DNA from: Cyanophora paradoxa
Taxonomy: Eukaryota > Glaucocystophyceae > Cyanophorales > Cyanophoraceae
Reading direction: 5' to 3'
DNA length: 64,000 nt
Assembly (NCBI GenBank): GCA_004431415.1
Contig: QPMI01000199.1
Location: forward strand, 84,460-148,459
Below the pieces are notes generated by a model. The model searched no databases and was not told the origin of the DNA. It saw nothing but the letters and a program-made list of their open reading frames with translations. This document shows, one piece after another, positions 47,700-57,218 of this stretch. A program made the translations under genes and the position numbers. Positions within the stretch are counted from its first letter, which is position 1. Each line of letters opens with the position of its first letter.

Positions 47700-48491
47700 T
47701 TATTTTTCAACAAGTTCATAGTTAGTCATTATGATATGGTTCCTTTTTCGTTTTGTTATACCATACACTTTGCCATACGTATGGCGAATATAGGGTTTAA
47801 ATAGGAGTTTCATTAAAAGAGCATCATTTACAACCATCATAATTTTGCATTTCGCTGTCTTAAATAGGTCTTCCAAATCCAAAAAGAAGGTTTCTAAATC
47901 GAATTCTACATTTTCGTAAAAGTCATTATTGCTGTTCACGTATGGAGGATCGAGAAATATAAAAGCCGCTTCGTCATCTCTATATTTCGCTAAGATATCG
48001 CGAAAATCTCCATGAGATAGGTTGGCTTCTTTTATAAAATCATCGTATGGTATCTTCTTTTTAAGAGTTGTATATGGACTTACCTTCACATTTCGTTTTT
48101 TAAAATCACGGAGCGTTTTAACATTTAGAATACTGTTTTTAAGAAGATAGAAATGATGTGCTAAGTAATCATGTTGTAGAAACTTCTTATAGACTTCTTT
48201 ATGCTCTTCTATATTGCTTACTGCTTCGAACTGTTTTAGACTCTCTAAGAGTTTAACTTTGTTGTTTGGGTCTTTCATTGTATTCAAAAAAAGGGTATGG
48301 GTTTCGTCGTTATCATTCATATAATAATCAAACCGGTCTTTATGCTTTTCCCAAAGATAGAAACTACAAGCACCTGAACCACAAAACGGTTCTATAACTT
48401 TATTAATTCCTTCTAAATCGATATATGGATAGATCGTTTCCATTTCATTATACTTGTTGCCGGTATATTTATGGTAAAAGTGAGTCTTCAT
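47700..48491 (-). CDS. D12-class N6-adenine DNA methyltransferase
   Basis: 263 residues. HKYTGNKYNEM near the start (substrate/SAM-binding N-terminal motif), VIEPFCGSGACSFYL (SAM-binding FxGxG motif) and FIFLDPPYVN (catalytic DPPY) in the order typical of Dam/DpnM-type enzymes. These methylate adenine at N6 in a short target such as GATC. No partner restriction enzyme is visible, so it is an orphan enzyme, perhaps marking element DNA or guarding it from host nucleases. Last gene before the right TIR of element B; not found in element A. Confidence 0.88.
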   Translation of the reverse strand: MKTHFYHKYTGNKYNEMETIYPYIDLEGINKVIEPFCGSGACSFYLWEKHKDRFDYYMNDNDETHTLFLNTMKDPNNKVKLLESLKQFEAVSNIEEHKEVYKKFLQHDYLAHHFYLLKNSILNVKTLRDFKKRNVKVSPYTTLKKKIPYDDFIKEANLSHGDFRDILAKYRDDEAAFIFLDPPYVNSNNDFYENVEFDLETFFLDLEDLFKTAKCKIMMVVNDALLMKLLFKPYIRHTYGKVYGITKRKRNHIIMTNYELVEK

Positions 48492-48541
48492 TTATTATAG
48501 GAAGAGAAAAACAATTTATATATGTATCTCGCATGTTGTTT

Positions 48542-49057
48542 GCATGTATCTTGCATAGTGGGCGGGGCGCGAGTGGTTCCAGTTGCAATTAATCGTGGTC
48601 TATCGTCGTACTTCGTCGATCATCGTACTTTGTCGATGGGGTGCGCAAGTTTGTGCAGGTGGGCATTTTCGGCAGCACAAACTTGCGAACTCAATCGATC
48701 TCGTACTTATCATCGTACTCTCTCGGTGGGGTTCACCTGTGTTTTCTTTTTGGATTACTGAAAACAGTCCGGCAACGATCGGGAACATTTCGTAATAATG
48801 GGGTCTTACTGTGCCTTACTGAGAGATCGGAGGACGGGTTTAGGGCTTACTGAGAATGGTAAGAGATCGGAGAGAAGATGAAATTTAGGTTTTCGTGATT
48901 GGTTTCAGTAAGGATGCATGAGAGGTTTATAAAAGACAGTGTGGCTCAGTGCGAATTACAGCGATTTTATTAATTTGTGACTGAGAATAAAGGATGTTTT
49001 ATATTTGCTCACTGAAATAGGTCGGCGGGAATTAGTGGGGTTCACCTGCATGCGAGC
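48542..49057 (-). repeat. right TIR of element B (516 bp)
   Basis: Near-perfect reverse complement of 24311-24826. Ends GGGTTCACCTGCATGCGAGC at 49057, followed by the duplicated AAGCCA. High identity of the two TIRs by eye suggests a young insertion. Confidence 0.95.
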
Positions 49058-49063
49058 AAGCCA
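49058..49063 (+). repeat. target site duplication, right copy (AAGCCA)
   Basis: Same six bases as 24305-24310. The last A falls in codon position 1 in both copies, so loss of element B plus one copy keeps the fibre gene in frame. Confidence 0.85.
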
Positions 49064-51741
49064 CCAGAAGGAGACCTAGGAAACTCAAAACCAGTGGCAC
49101 TCATCCAGATATACCTTCTAGGTTTGATAGTGGTCGATTGATTTTCAATGTTCAAGATGAGCAGGGCAAACAGAACACAGCTTTGCGAATTTACAATGAG
49201 GGCAGCACTGCAAAAGCAGAGGTCCCCCAAGTATTGCAAGTGGGTCCCATTGCCAATACAAATCAGGTCTCCTACACAAATGATGTCTACCCCAAGGATA
49301 TTACATATGACTTTGCGAGGAATGAGCCTTTTGGGTTCTTTACTCCAAAAGATGTCCATCAAAAAAAGCCATCAATTACAATCAACAGTAGCCCCAGTCA
49401 ACCAGTAGCAATCCATTTACATCCTGATCTTGTTGAAATGGATAGGCACCTTTTGCCTTTGTATAGCAATGTGAAAGACCTTGGAATTCGAACCAGGCAA
49501 TGGCGAAATATCCATGGCAGCAATGTGTATGCAAATGGTGAGAAGCTTGTAAGTGAGAAGACCATAAGAGAGATCTTTGAGTATTATGGACCTGTCCCAG
49601 TTCCCTTCCCTCTTCCATGGGATCCACCGGATTTAACACCGAAAAAGCAGCCTGGAAGAGAATACACAGCAACTGAAGATGTAGCCTTTGGGCAGCATAT
49701 TGTTAGTTGGGAGCAAGTTCGCAATAAACCTATAATTGAACCAAGAAAGCAAATAGATGAGCAGTATTTACCTCCTGAAGTCGACATATTAGAGCTTGAT
49801 GAATATCAATTCGTTCCAGATAAGGAGGAGTATTTACCAGATGGTTTTGACCCACAAGAATATGAATATGATCAGTTTGACCCCAATGAGGAGGAGATAC
49901 TACCAGATGGCTTAGATCCACAAGAGTTTGAGTATGAGCAGAACTATGAACCTGATGAGGAGTATTTGCCAGATGGTCATGATCCACCAGCTGTTGACTA
50001 TGAGCAACCTTATGAACCCCATGAGGAACTATTACCAGATGGATTTCGACCTGAGATCTGGGAGTTCTTTCCTGATTATGAACAAATTAATAATAAACCT
50101 GCAAAGTATCCCCCAGAGGATCACAATCATGATTGGGATGAGATCTTAGGCAAACCTCAAAAGTATCCACCAGAGGACCACAGGCATGATTGGGGAGAAA
50201 TTGATGGAATACCAGAAGAATTTCCACCAATCAAACATGAACACACTTGGGATGAGATTAATGACCAACCAGAATTCGCAAAGGTAGAGCCTCTTGATAA
50301 CTTGGGGGTTTCTCTTTATCAGACTTGTAATGTCCCAGAAAGAATCTTTTTGAATGAACACTATGTACATGTGAATGGGACACTTGCAAATTCAGCTATG
50401 AGAGGACCACTTCATATTAGGACACTACCAGGCTCTTATAATCCACCACCTGAACCAGGAGCGACCATACCAAATATCTTTGTGTCAAGCTACATGGAGG
50501 CTGACATTCCCACAGATACATTCAGAGTCCCAACAGACCCAGCAACCTACCAAAACTTTAACTCTGCTATACAGGTTCATGTTGCAGATGTAAGCAGTTT
50601 AGATGGCTCAAGACCAATGATAGTTTTCAGTCGAGATAAATATTCCTACATTCCCATAGTGGGAACTGCAAATGATAACTATGGGAGGGCAGAGCTTGCA
50701 TGGATCAAAACGAATTATGGTGGGGTTCTTGAAGCCAATCAAAGAATGGCTGCAAAAAACATACACAATGAGAGCATTTCGAGAGTAGTCACAGAGGATT
50801 ACCTTACTGCAGTAATCCTTGTTAATTTTGTAACCCTTGCTATGCTTGATCAATTTATTACAGAAGCTGAACTTGCAGCAGAACTATCCAATTATCTCCC
50901 TCTTGTGGGTGGGACAATCACAGGAAACCTCACAGTTAATAGTAATATTTACAGCAGCAATATAGAGACCAGCAACCTAAAAGTAAATGGAATCCTCACA
51001 ATTGGCTCTTGCAATTTCAATACCATGAATCAGGTTTACGAAGAATGGTATGATGTCCCACCAAGCTTTGATCCAGCATCAAATATCTCGAACTGCATTT
51101 TTGCTTGGAAGGCATCAGGAGTACCAGGTCAATCAGCAATGTATACAACTATAGTAAGCAGAGTCCCGAATTCAGTTGTTCCAGACTTGTTTATCTCCGG
51201 AGCCAGTTCCTATTACACCAATCCCGAAATCAACAACCAAGTTAGTGTTTCAAGCCCAACAGGCACTTTTTATGCATATACCTCTGCTACAAGAACTATT
51301 GATTTCTCAAATGGGCTTACATTTTTCTTTGTGGGAAAATATCATCCAACTGCCTCTTCTATGCAAGTTCACTTGAGACTTTACAGAAGCGCCTTTCCAT
51401 CACGATATTGTTATTATGGGGCAACATCTTCTACTGCTATTGGAATGAACCAGTTCACTATTAATGGAGCATCCCAAACCCGCCCAGTTATAACAGTTCC
51501 TTCTTTAATAAATACATGGTATTACACTGACCAAACAATTACTTCCAGCAGCTACACAGTCGGGTTAAATGGAGTAGATATTGAAACACTTGTAGGAACA
51601 AATTATCTACCAGATAATACTGTCAATCATTTCGGATTTGGTAATATTGTGAATGGTGGTATTTCCGAGTTGATTGTTTTCAATAGGGCTTTGACAACTT
51701 CTGAAAAGAATGCTGTGAGGTATTACATTCAACAAAAATAA
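49064..51741 (+). pseudogene. fibre protein 1 of element A, 3' part, with LamG-like tip
   Basis: Open from the right edge of the insertion. FDSGRLIFNVQDEQG (near 49123) matches the element B fibre. Then come an acidic tract of 22-residue repeats (YLPDGFDPQEYEY and relatives, about 49828-50040), three His-x-His repeats of the type YPPEDHNHDWDEI, a beta-rich trunk (SLYQTCNVPERIFLN, NQRMAAKN) and a C-terminal concanavalin/LamG-like domain ending ELIVFNRALTTSEKN. The last part suits sugar binding. It has lost its start to the element B insertion. Downstream, after the TAA, the same frame stays open into the next fibre. Confidence 0.8.
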
Positions 51742-51864
51742 GGATTCACTCATACCCAGACTCTGAATATTTACAGAGGATTAAAAATAACCTCACCTGA
51801 TACTGTAATAGATTACCTTACAGTTACAAGCAATGCAAATTTACCACATCATCCAACCTCTAAT

Positions 51865-54843
51865 GTGGTTCAAGGTTGGATTCAAAATCACACTCACACA
51901 AAAGCCCAGATTACAGATTTTGACCACACCCATGCCTGGTCGAATATTGTAGATAAACCTTTGACCTTCCCTCCCAGTTCTCACAATCACTTATGGGAGC
52001 ATATCACAGACAAGCCATTGACATTCCCTCCCAGTTCTCACAATCACTTATGGGAGCATATCACAGACAAGCCATTGACATTCCCTCCCAGTTCTCACAA
52101 TCACTTATGGGAGCATATCACAGACAAGCCATTGACCTTTCCACCTGTTGCTCACACTCATGATTATTCCCAGATCACCAACAGTAACCACACTCATACT
52201 AAATCAGAGATCACAGATTTTGATCACACACATTTATGGGAGCATATCACAGATAGACCACTAACATTCCCTCCTGATTCCCATACTCATGATTATTCCC
52301 AGATCACCAACAGTAACCACAGACACCCTTGGAGTGAAATCGACCAGCAGCCCAGGTTTTCATCAGCAGGCAATATTTTGACAGACTTTACAAATGGTGT
52401 GAGTCTCTACCAGAGTAATACCATACCTGAAAGGCTACAACTAAATGATTATTATGTCAATCGAAAAGGCATTGATGGAGGGACCACAATGGAAGGTGAA
52501 TTATACATCAAACAACCAACAAGAATCCAAATGATTTCAGCAGGTGGTGTTGGGGTGATTGATACCAAACCAGGCATCTTCTTAACAAGTTATTATAATG
52601 AGGACATCCCATTGACATCAGGATTACCACCTCTCCCATCTGATCCAGCAGCATATGATGACAAGGATGCCATTATGCAAGTAAATGTAACAGATGTCAG
52701 TGCAACTGATGGCTCCAGACCTAAAATAATATTCAGTCGATCCAAATTCAATTATGTCCCACTTGCGGGACAACCATCAGATAACTATGGGAAATGCGAA
52801 ATGTCCTGGATTAAAACATTAGCAGGAGGAGCCTTAGAAGTCAATCAGAGGATGGCAGCAAAAAACTTACACAATGAGACCCTCTCTGGTGTTGTTACAG
52901 ATGATTATTTAGAAAACAAAGATTATGTAACAAATACAGAATTACAATTAGCTCTTACAGATGTTGTAACAGATACCGAATTAACAGCAGCTCTTGGGAA
53001 TTATTTACCTCTTACAGGTGGAACTGTAACAGGAACTGTGAATGCTACCACTTTACAAATTGGTGGAACCACAATACCAAAAGGTTACGATTTCGACCAA
53101 TTAGATGTGGTTTCGACAGATAGAAGCGCAAATAATTGGAACTTAGGATGGACACCAAGAACCGGACAAACAGGATGTTATACAACACCACAAAATGATG
53201 AAGATTGTAGCGCTTGTTGGATGAGGTGGAATGTCCCCACAGGAATGAAAACGTTTTATATTCAAACCATGTGTTGGTCTAATTGTAGATATTTTGACAT
53301 CTATGGTCAAACAGCTAATGGTAATCAACATTTCCTTCGGCGTTTAAATGTTTATCAAGGTATTCAAGCATCAGTACATGATGGAACACAATCCAGTATA
53401 CTTTTCATCTCTATTAACTGTGAGTTTTACACAAAAATATATGTTCAAGGTCGAAAAGGTAGAATCCATCTTACAGGTGTTTTTGGGTGGAGTAGACAGA
53501 GGGCAACAGATAATGAGGTTGGGATGATCTCTTGGGATAATATATTTAGTAAACCATCATTTTACTCAACCGCAGACCTTCCACAAACCGCAACATGGGC
53601 AACAAATGCATGGTTAAAATCAGTAGATGCAGTCGAGCGAATTTGGTTTGGAAATGGTCAAACTACATATATTCGAGGCTATGAAAATGGCGATGGTGTA
53701 TCTGTCGAATTTAGAAACTCAGCGAATGCAGCAATCTTAAAATCATATGGTAATGGTAACTTTTGGGTGAATAACACTATTACAGCACCCACTATTAATG
53801 CTACTACCAAACTCCAAATAAACGGTAATGATGTCCCAAAGTTTCACACAGCAGATAAAACAGTAGGAGGTATTGCATTTAATAGATGTTCTGAGGGTTG
53901 GACATGGGCATGGAGTACAGCATGGGATCCATATTATAATTATGGTTCATATGTCCATAATAATCAATCTGATGACGAAACTTCTACCGCTTGGATTGAC
54001 TTCGATATACCCGATGGATACCACACAGGAACAGCATTTTTAACCTATTTACCTTGGACTAACTCACGACTTTTTGAAATTTGGGGAGTTAATAGACAAG
54101 GGAATGAAGTTTTTATTACATCAGTGAATAGTTATCAACCATACGCCACATCGCCTGATGGTAACCACAGTGGTTTAAATAATGTTCCAATACATCTTGG
54201 AAATAGATTCCTCACTATTCGGATTAGACCAAAGATTGGAAGAGTTCATATTATGGGTATTAGTTACATGAAAATTTGGGTAGGAAATAGTTATGGTGGT
54301 CACACCGGCTATATTCATTGGAATAACGTTTATAGTAAACCAAATATCTTAACAGGAACTGTGGGGACTTGGTTTAGTTCAAGTGATGGATACCATCGTA
54401 TCCATTTCGGTAACCAAACTTCTACATATTTGAAAGGAGGGGGAGATATTCCCCTTGTATTCCGAAATGAACAAGATACTGATATTTGTTACATGTATCA
54501 TGGAGGATGGATGTGGATTGGAGGTTATTTAACACAAGGAAGTGACATAAGATACAAAACCGATATTAAAAAGATATCCGGCGCTCTTTCAGCAATAGAG
54601 AAATTAGAGGGAGTGAGTTTTAAACGAATTGGAAGTGAAAAAGATGGAGTTAAATTAGGTTTAATTGCACAAGATGTTCAAAAGGTAATACCAGAGGTAG
54701 TTAATGTTAAAAAAGACGATGGCTACCTATCTCTTGAATACACAGGTTTAATTCCAGTTCTCATTGAAGCTGTGAAGGAGTTGTCCCAAAAATGCAAAGA
54801 TCTACAGGATCAAATAGACCAAATTAAAAATGTCAAAGTATAA
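51865..54843 (+). CDS. His-x-His fibre with S74 self-cleaving chaperone domain
   Basis: 992 residues from a GTG; the frame is open from the preceding TAA (51739-51741) and no good ATG is present, so the true start is unclear. The N-terminus has NHTHTKAQITDF and 19-residue repeats ITDKPLTFPPSSHNHLWEH. The trunk repeats the fibre 1 trunk (SLYQSNTIPERLQLN, NQRMAAKN). Two similar lectin-like blocks follow (PTGMKTFYIQTMCW, PDGYHTGTAFLTYL). The last 110 residues are a peptidase S74 / endosialidase-chaperone domain: GSDIRYKTDIKKISGAL, LGLIAQDVQKVIPE, YLSLEYTGLIPVLIEAVKEL. Such domains trimerise phage fibres and then cut themselves off. A receptor-binding fibre is very likely. Confidence 0.82.
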   Translation: MVQGWIQNHTHTKAQITDFDHTHAWSNIVDKPLTFPPSSHNHLWEHITDKPLTFPPSSHNHLWEHITDKPLTFPPSSHNHLWEHITDKPLTFPPVAHTHDYSQITNSNHTHTKSEITDFDHTHLWEHITDRPLTFPPDSHTHDYSQITNSNHRHPWSEIDQQPRFSSAGNILTDFTNGVSLYQSNTIPERLQLNDYYVNRKGIDGGTTMEGELYIKQPTRIQMISAGGVGVIDTKPGIFLTSYYNEDIPLTSGLPPLPSDPAAYDDKDAIMQVNVTDVSATDGSRPKIIFSRSKFNYVPLAGQPSDNYGKCEMSWIKTLAGGALEVNQRMAAKNLHNETLSGVVTDDYLENKDYVTNTELQLALTDVVTDTELTAALGNYLPLTGGTVTGTVNATTLQIGGTTIPKGYDFDQLDVVSTDRSANNWNLGWTPRTGQTGCYTTPQNDEDCSACWMRWNVPTGMKTFYIQTMCWSNCRYFDIYGQTANGNQHFLRRLNVYQGIQASVHDGTQSSILFISINCEFYTKIYVQGRKGRIHLTGVFGWSRQRATDNEVGMISWDNIFSKPSFYSTADLPQTATWATNAWLKSVDAVERIWFGNGQTTYIRGYENGDGVSVEFRNSANAAILKSYGNGNFWVNNTITAPTINATTKLQINGNDVPKFHTADKTVGGIAFNRCSEGWTWAWSTAWDPYYNYGSYVHNNQSDDETSTAWIDFDIPDGYHTGTAFLTYLPWTNSRLFEIWGVNRQGNEVFITSVNSYQPYATSPDGNHSGLNNVPIHLGNRFLTIRIRPKIGRVHIMGISYMKIWVGNSYGGHTGYIHWNNVYSKPNILTGTVGTWFSSSDGYHRIHFGNQTSTYLKGGGDIPLVFRNEQDTDICYMYHGGWMWIGGYLTQGSDIRYKTDIKKISGALSAIEKLEGVSFKRIGSEKDGVKLGLIAQDVQKVIPEVVNVKKDDGYLSLEYTGLIPVLIEAVKELSQKCKDLQDQIDQIKNVKV
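51967..52137 (+). repeat. three 57-bp tandem repeats within the fibre gene
   Basis: Units 51967-52023, 52024-52080 and 52081-52137 are practically identical at DNA level, each coding for 19 residues (FPPSSHNHLWEHITDKPLT). A fourth, diverged unit follows. Perfect DNA identity points to recent expansion or gene conversion, giving variable fibre length. Confidence 0.9.
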
Positions 54844-54846
54844 TAA

Positions 54847-55152
54847 ATGGCGACCTATCCACTTGGTGGAACCACCTATTCAACTGAGCCTGTTGCGCTT
54901 TCTTTTGACACAATCACCCTTATAAACGCATTACAAACAGTTGAAAAAACGATTCAGCAAACCAATAAGCTCTCACCAGTTGTAAATGAATACAAAACGC
55001 TTTTGGTTAATGTCCTTGCAAAATCTGCATATGGTGACCCTGTAGCTAAATACACTGAATGTGATAACAACATCAAAGCAATGACATCTAACCTTCAAAC
55101 ACTTTCAGTTGCCTACCAATCCCTTGGATCGAATTTAATCACTTTGGCTTGA
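54847..55152 (+). CDS. small helical protein downstream of fibre 2
   Basis: 101 residues, MATYPLGGTTYSTEP, then mostly helix (TLINALQTVEKTIQQTNK, LTSNLQ-type heptads). It starts 3 bp after the fibre stop. It could be a fibre-assembly partner or a short structural protein; no family is recognised. Confidence 0.5.
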   Translation: MATYPLGGTTYSTEPVALSFDTITLINALQTVEKTIQQTNKLSPVVNEYKTLLVNVLAKSAYGDPVAKYTECDNNIKAMTSNLQTLSVAYQSLGSNLITLA

Positions 55153-55191
55153 TTGCAGTTTATTTTTCTTTTCTTCTTAGTAAAAGAAGCA

Positions 55192-56037
55192 ATGGGTGAA
55201 TATAATCGAGTTCAACTTCCAATATATTCCCTTGGATCCCCTGCTATGCATTTTCGCCAGCATGAAGTAAATGATGAGGTTCGTGGTTTAGAATCCACAG
55301 AGAGACCCAACTCCAATGGTAACTCCTTTGATAAAAATTCGATTATTCGAGTTAAAGAGCTGAGAGCTGATAAGAATTCAGGTGTGGTTAAAACAACTCG
55401 ACTTCTTGTCACAAATGCAAACTTCTTCCAACCAACTAATGGAGGTCCTGATGCTTACAGTGTTGATCTGAAAGCCCTTGATTTCGATAAGAATTCTGCT
55501 GCTGTTACTGTGAGATCAGGAGGAGCTTTTATTGGTGGAGGTTGCAGAGTTTCAGGTCAGCTTTCATCCTCAATTTCGTATAATGATGTCCCAGATACTC
55601 TTGAACAGAATGTTGAAGACCCCCAACGAATTCGATTATATATACCAGTTGCACAACAGCCACTTATTCAATTTTACCAAGGTTATACTGTCACACTTGA
55701 AAACTCTGAATTGATTGAAGGAACCAAAAGAGTAATGAGAGGGCTGGTCATTCCTTCTGCAATGCTTTCTTTATGTAGAGCCAACAATAACCAGCCAGGT
55801 CACAGATACAATTTCAATGTTCAAGGATATGATCATTTTGGCACAGGGTTCTGTGTTTATAATAACAATTTCACCTATGATCTGTTTGTTACAGATATTG
55901 GAAAATATACAATTACAGTTATGGGTATCAGAACAGATATAGCTGCTGTCTCAGCTCTAAGAGGTGTTACTCCTGATACTCTTTCTCAAACAGGGTTTTA
56001 CCAAGAGCCAGATGTAATTGATGACCCAACCCCATAA
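55192..56037 (+). CDS. adhesin-like protein with shared N-terminal module (element A, copy 1)
   Basis: 281 residues from MGEYNRVQLPIYSLG (55192). Residues 35-110 (SFDKNSIIRVKELRADKNSGVVKTTRLLVTNANFF and VRSGGAFIGGG) are the same module found in the two C1q-like proteins of element B. The C-terminal 150 residues (FNVQGYDHFGTGFCVYNNNF, GKYTITVMGIRTDIAA) are beta-rich but not C1q; they match the next gene instead. So the anchor is shared between elements while the tip is exchanged. Confidence 0.65.
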   Translation: MGEYNRVQLPIYSLGSPAMHFRQHEVNDEVRGLESTERPNSNGNSFDKNSIIRVKELRADKNSGVVKTTRLLVTNANFFQPTNGGPDAYSVDLKALDFDKNSAAVTVRSGGAFIGGGCRVSGQLSSSISYNDVPDTLEQNVEDPQRIRLYIPVAQQPLIQFYQGYTVTLENSELIEGTKRVMRGLVIPSAMLSLCRANNNQPGHRYNFNVQGYDHFGTGFCVYNNNFTYDLFVTDIGKYTITVMGIRTDIAAVSALRGVTPDTLSQTGFYQEPDVIDDPTP

Positions 56038-56060
56038 AAGATATATCCCTTTAATGTAAA

Positions 56061-56894
56061 ATGGCTGAGCAACCCCCACTTGAACGAATTATCACCCCAC
56101 AACTATCATTAGCTGCACCTGCAAACCATGTTTTACAGCATGCTACCTTTGATGATGTGGAAGGTCTCCAATCCACAGAGGTCCAACCTACAATGAACAC
56201 CTTTGGTTCCACCCACAAGCTGAGATTACAGGAACTCAGATGTGATAAAAATAATGGAATAGTTAAGACAACTAAGCTACTTGTCACAAATGCAAACTTT
56301 TCTGCTCATTATGGAGACCCAGATAGCTATGGAGATCCTCTGTCTACTTATTCTTTTGAATCTAGGTCGGGAGCTATTAACTGCAAATCGGGGGGAGCTT
56401 ATATTGGTGATGGTCTTAGGGTTGGTGGGGCTGTTGGAGCGCCTCTATTTGTGAATGATCAACCCAATCCCATTGATCCCAACACAAGAATTCGAACCTA
56501 TGTCCCCAGCATGAATGCCCCCTATATAATCAAGATATTCCCCATTGTTGTGAATGAACAAACAGCAGTAGTAGACTCTCTTGTTGAGATTGGTGACCAC
56601 TACAAGGTTGTTGTTGATATCCCACCAGATGTTTATGCTGTATGCCAAGTTGAAGGTGGAACTCCCAACTTTGCAGTAGTGATCACCCCATATGATAATT
56701 TCGGAATTGCTTATCATGGAGTCAATTTCGGTTTGGAAGACTATCAGTTCTTAGTGAGAGCCACCAAGTTTGGTATCTACAAATGTGTGATGTTTGCAGA
56801 GAGAACCGATTTTATTGCAAAGCAGAATACCTATGCTGAATACTATGGGACAAATCGATATTTCCCCATTTTCGGGCAGGATACTGCTCCATAA
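56061..56894 (+). CDS. adhesin-like protein (element A, copy 2)
   Basis: 277 residues. Tandem relative of 55192-56037: KLRLQELRCDKNNGIVKTTKLLVTNANF and CKSGGAYIGDGLRVGG form the shared module, and FAVVITPYDNFGIAYHGVNF..GIYKCVMFAERTDFIA the tip. Spacing to the preceding gene is 23 bp. Probably a capsid-attached receptor-binding or decoration protein. Confidence 0.65.
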   Translation: MAEQPPLERIITPQLSLAAPANHVLQHATFDDVEGLQSTEVQPTMNTFGSTHKLRLQELRCDKNNGIVKTTKLLVTNANFSAHYGDPDSYGDPLSTYSFESRSGAINCKSGGAYIGDGLRVGGAVGAPLFVNDQPNPIDPNTRIRTYVPSMNAPYIIKIFPIVVNEQTAVVDSLVEIGDHYKVVVDIPPDVYAVCQVEGGTPNFAVVITPYDNFGIAYHGVNFGLEDYQFLVRATKFGIYKCVMFAERTDFIAKQNTYAEYYGTNRYFPIFGQDTAP

Positions 56895-56916
56895 GAATAT
56901 TGGTTATATATAGAAT

Positions 56917-57189
56917 ATGGATAGTAAAACAAAAAAGTTTATTGATGCTGCTATGACAGTCCATGGTAAAGACAAATTCGATTACAGTGAGACACATTAC
57001 ATTAAAGCTCAAGAGAAAGTATCTGTTAGATGTTTGCAGTGTAACAAAGTGATCCTTACCTATCCCTTTAATCATGTGAAGGGATCAGGGTGTAGGGACT
57101 GTAATAAAAGAAAAAGTCAAGCACATAGGAAAAGGGCTACTTCATCAATAAGAGTAGAGTATAGGGATATTTGCATTAGGTTCGATTAG
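56917..57189 (+). CDS. zinc-ribbon protein of the endonuclease-associated type
   Basis: 90 residues. The pattern FIDAAMTVHGKDKFDYSETHY, then VRCLQCNKVI, then HVKGSGCRDCNKRK matches the small zinc-ribbon module often found in front of homing or restriction-like endonuclease domains (H-G-x-x-x-x-D-Y-S, C-x2-C, G-C-x2-C). No nuclease domain follows, so it is either a stand-alone DNA-binding protein or a remnant. It overlaps nothing and lies just upstream of the AdoMet decarboxylase-like gene. Confidence 0.55.
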   Translation: MDSKTKKFIDAAMTVHGKDKFDYSETHYIKAQEKVSVRCLQCNKVILTYPFNHVKGSGCRDCNKRKSQAHRKRATSSIRVEYRDICIRFD

Positions 57190-57218
57190 GTTTAATTAAT
57201 TTTTCTAAGGTATTCTTA

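Larger units (their letters stand above)
24311..49057. mobile_element. inner Polinton-like element B (24,747 bp)
   Basis: Bounded by exact-length 516-bp TIRs and a 6-bp direct target duplication. Gene order from the left: small protein, two C1q-like adhesins, His-x-His fibre, large membrane-anchored fibre, patatin-discoidin lipase, minor capsid 2, minor capsid 1, MCP, ATPase, coiled-coil, small basic ORF, CC-motif protein, AT-hook protein, PolB-helicase-HNH, integrase, DUF5710 protein, AdoMet decarboxylase-like, non-coding repeats, adenine methyltransferase. The capsid block is collinear with element A in inverted orientation. Genes from about 32 to 46 kb have balanced GC and codon use, while the adhesin and fibre genes at 25-29 kb are AT-rich like element A. 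Confidence 0.92.

Noticed and set aside
51739-51741. Alternative genetic code with TAA as Gln
   Set aside because: Other genes end properly at TAA and TAG with short spacers to their neighbours; one in-frame TAA is not enough.
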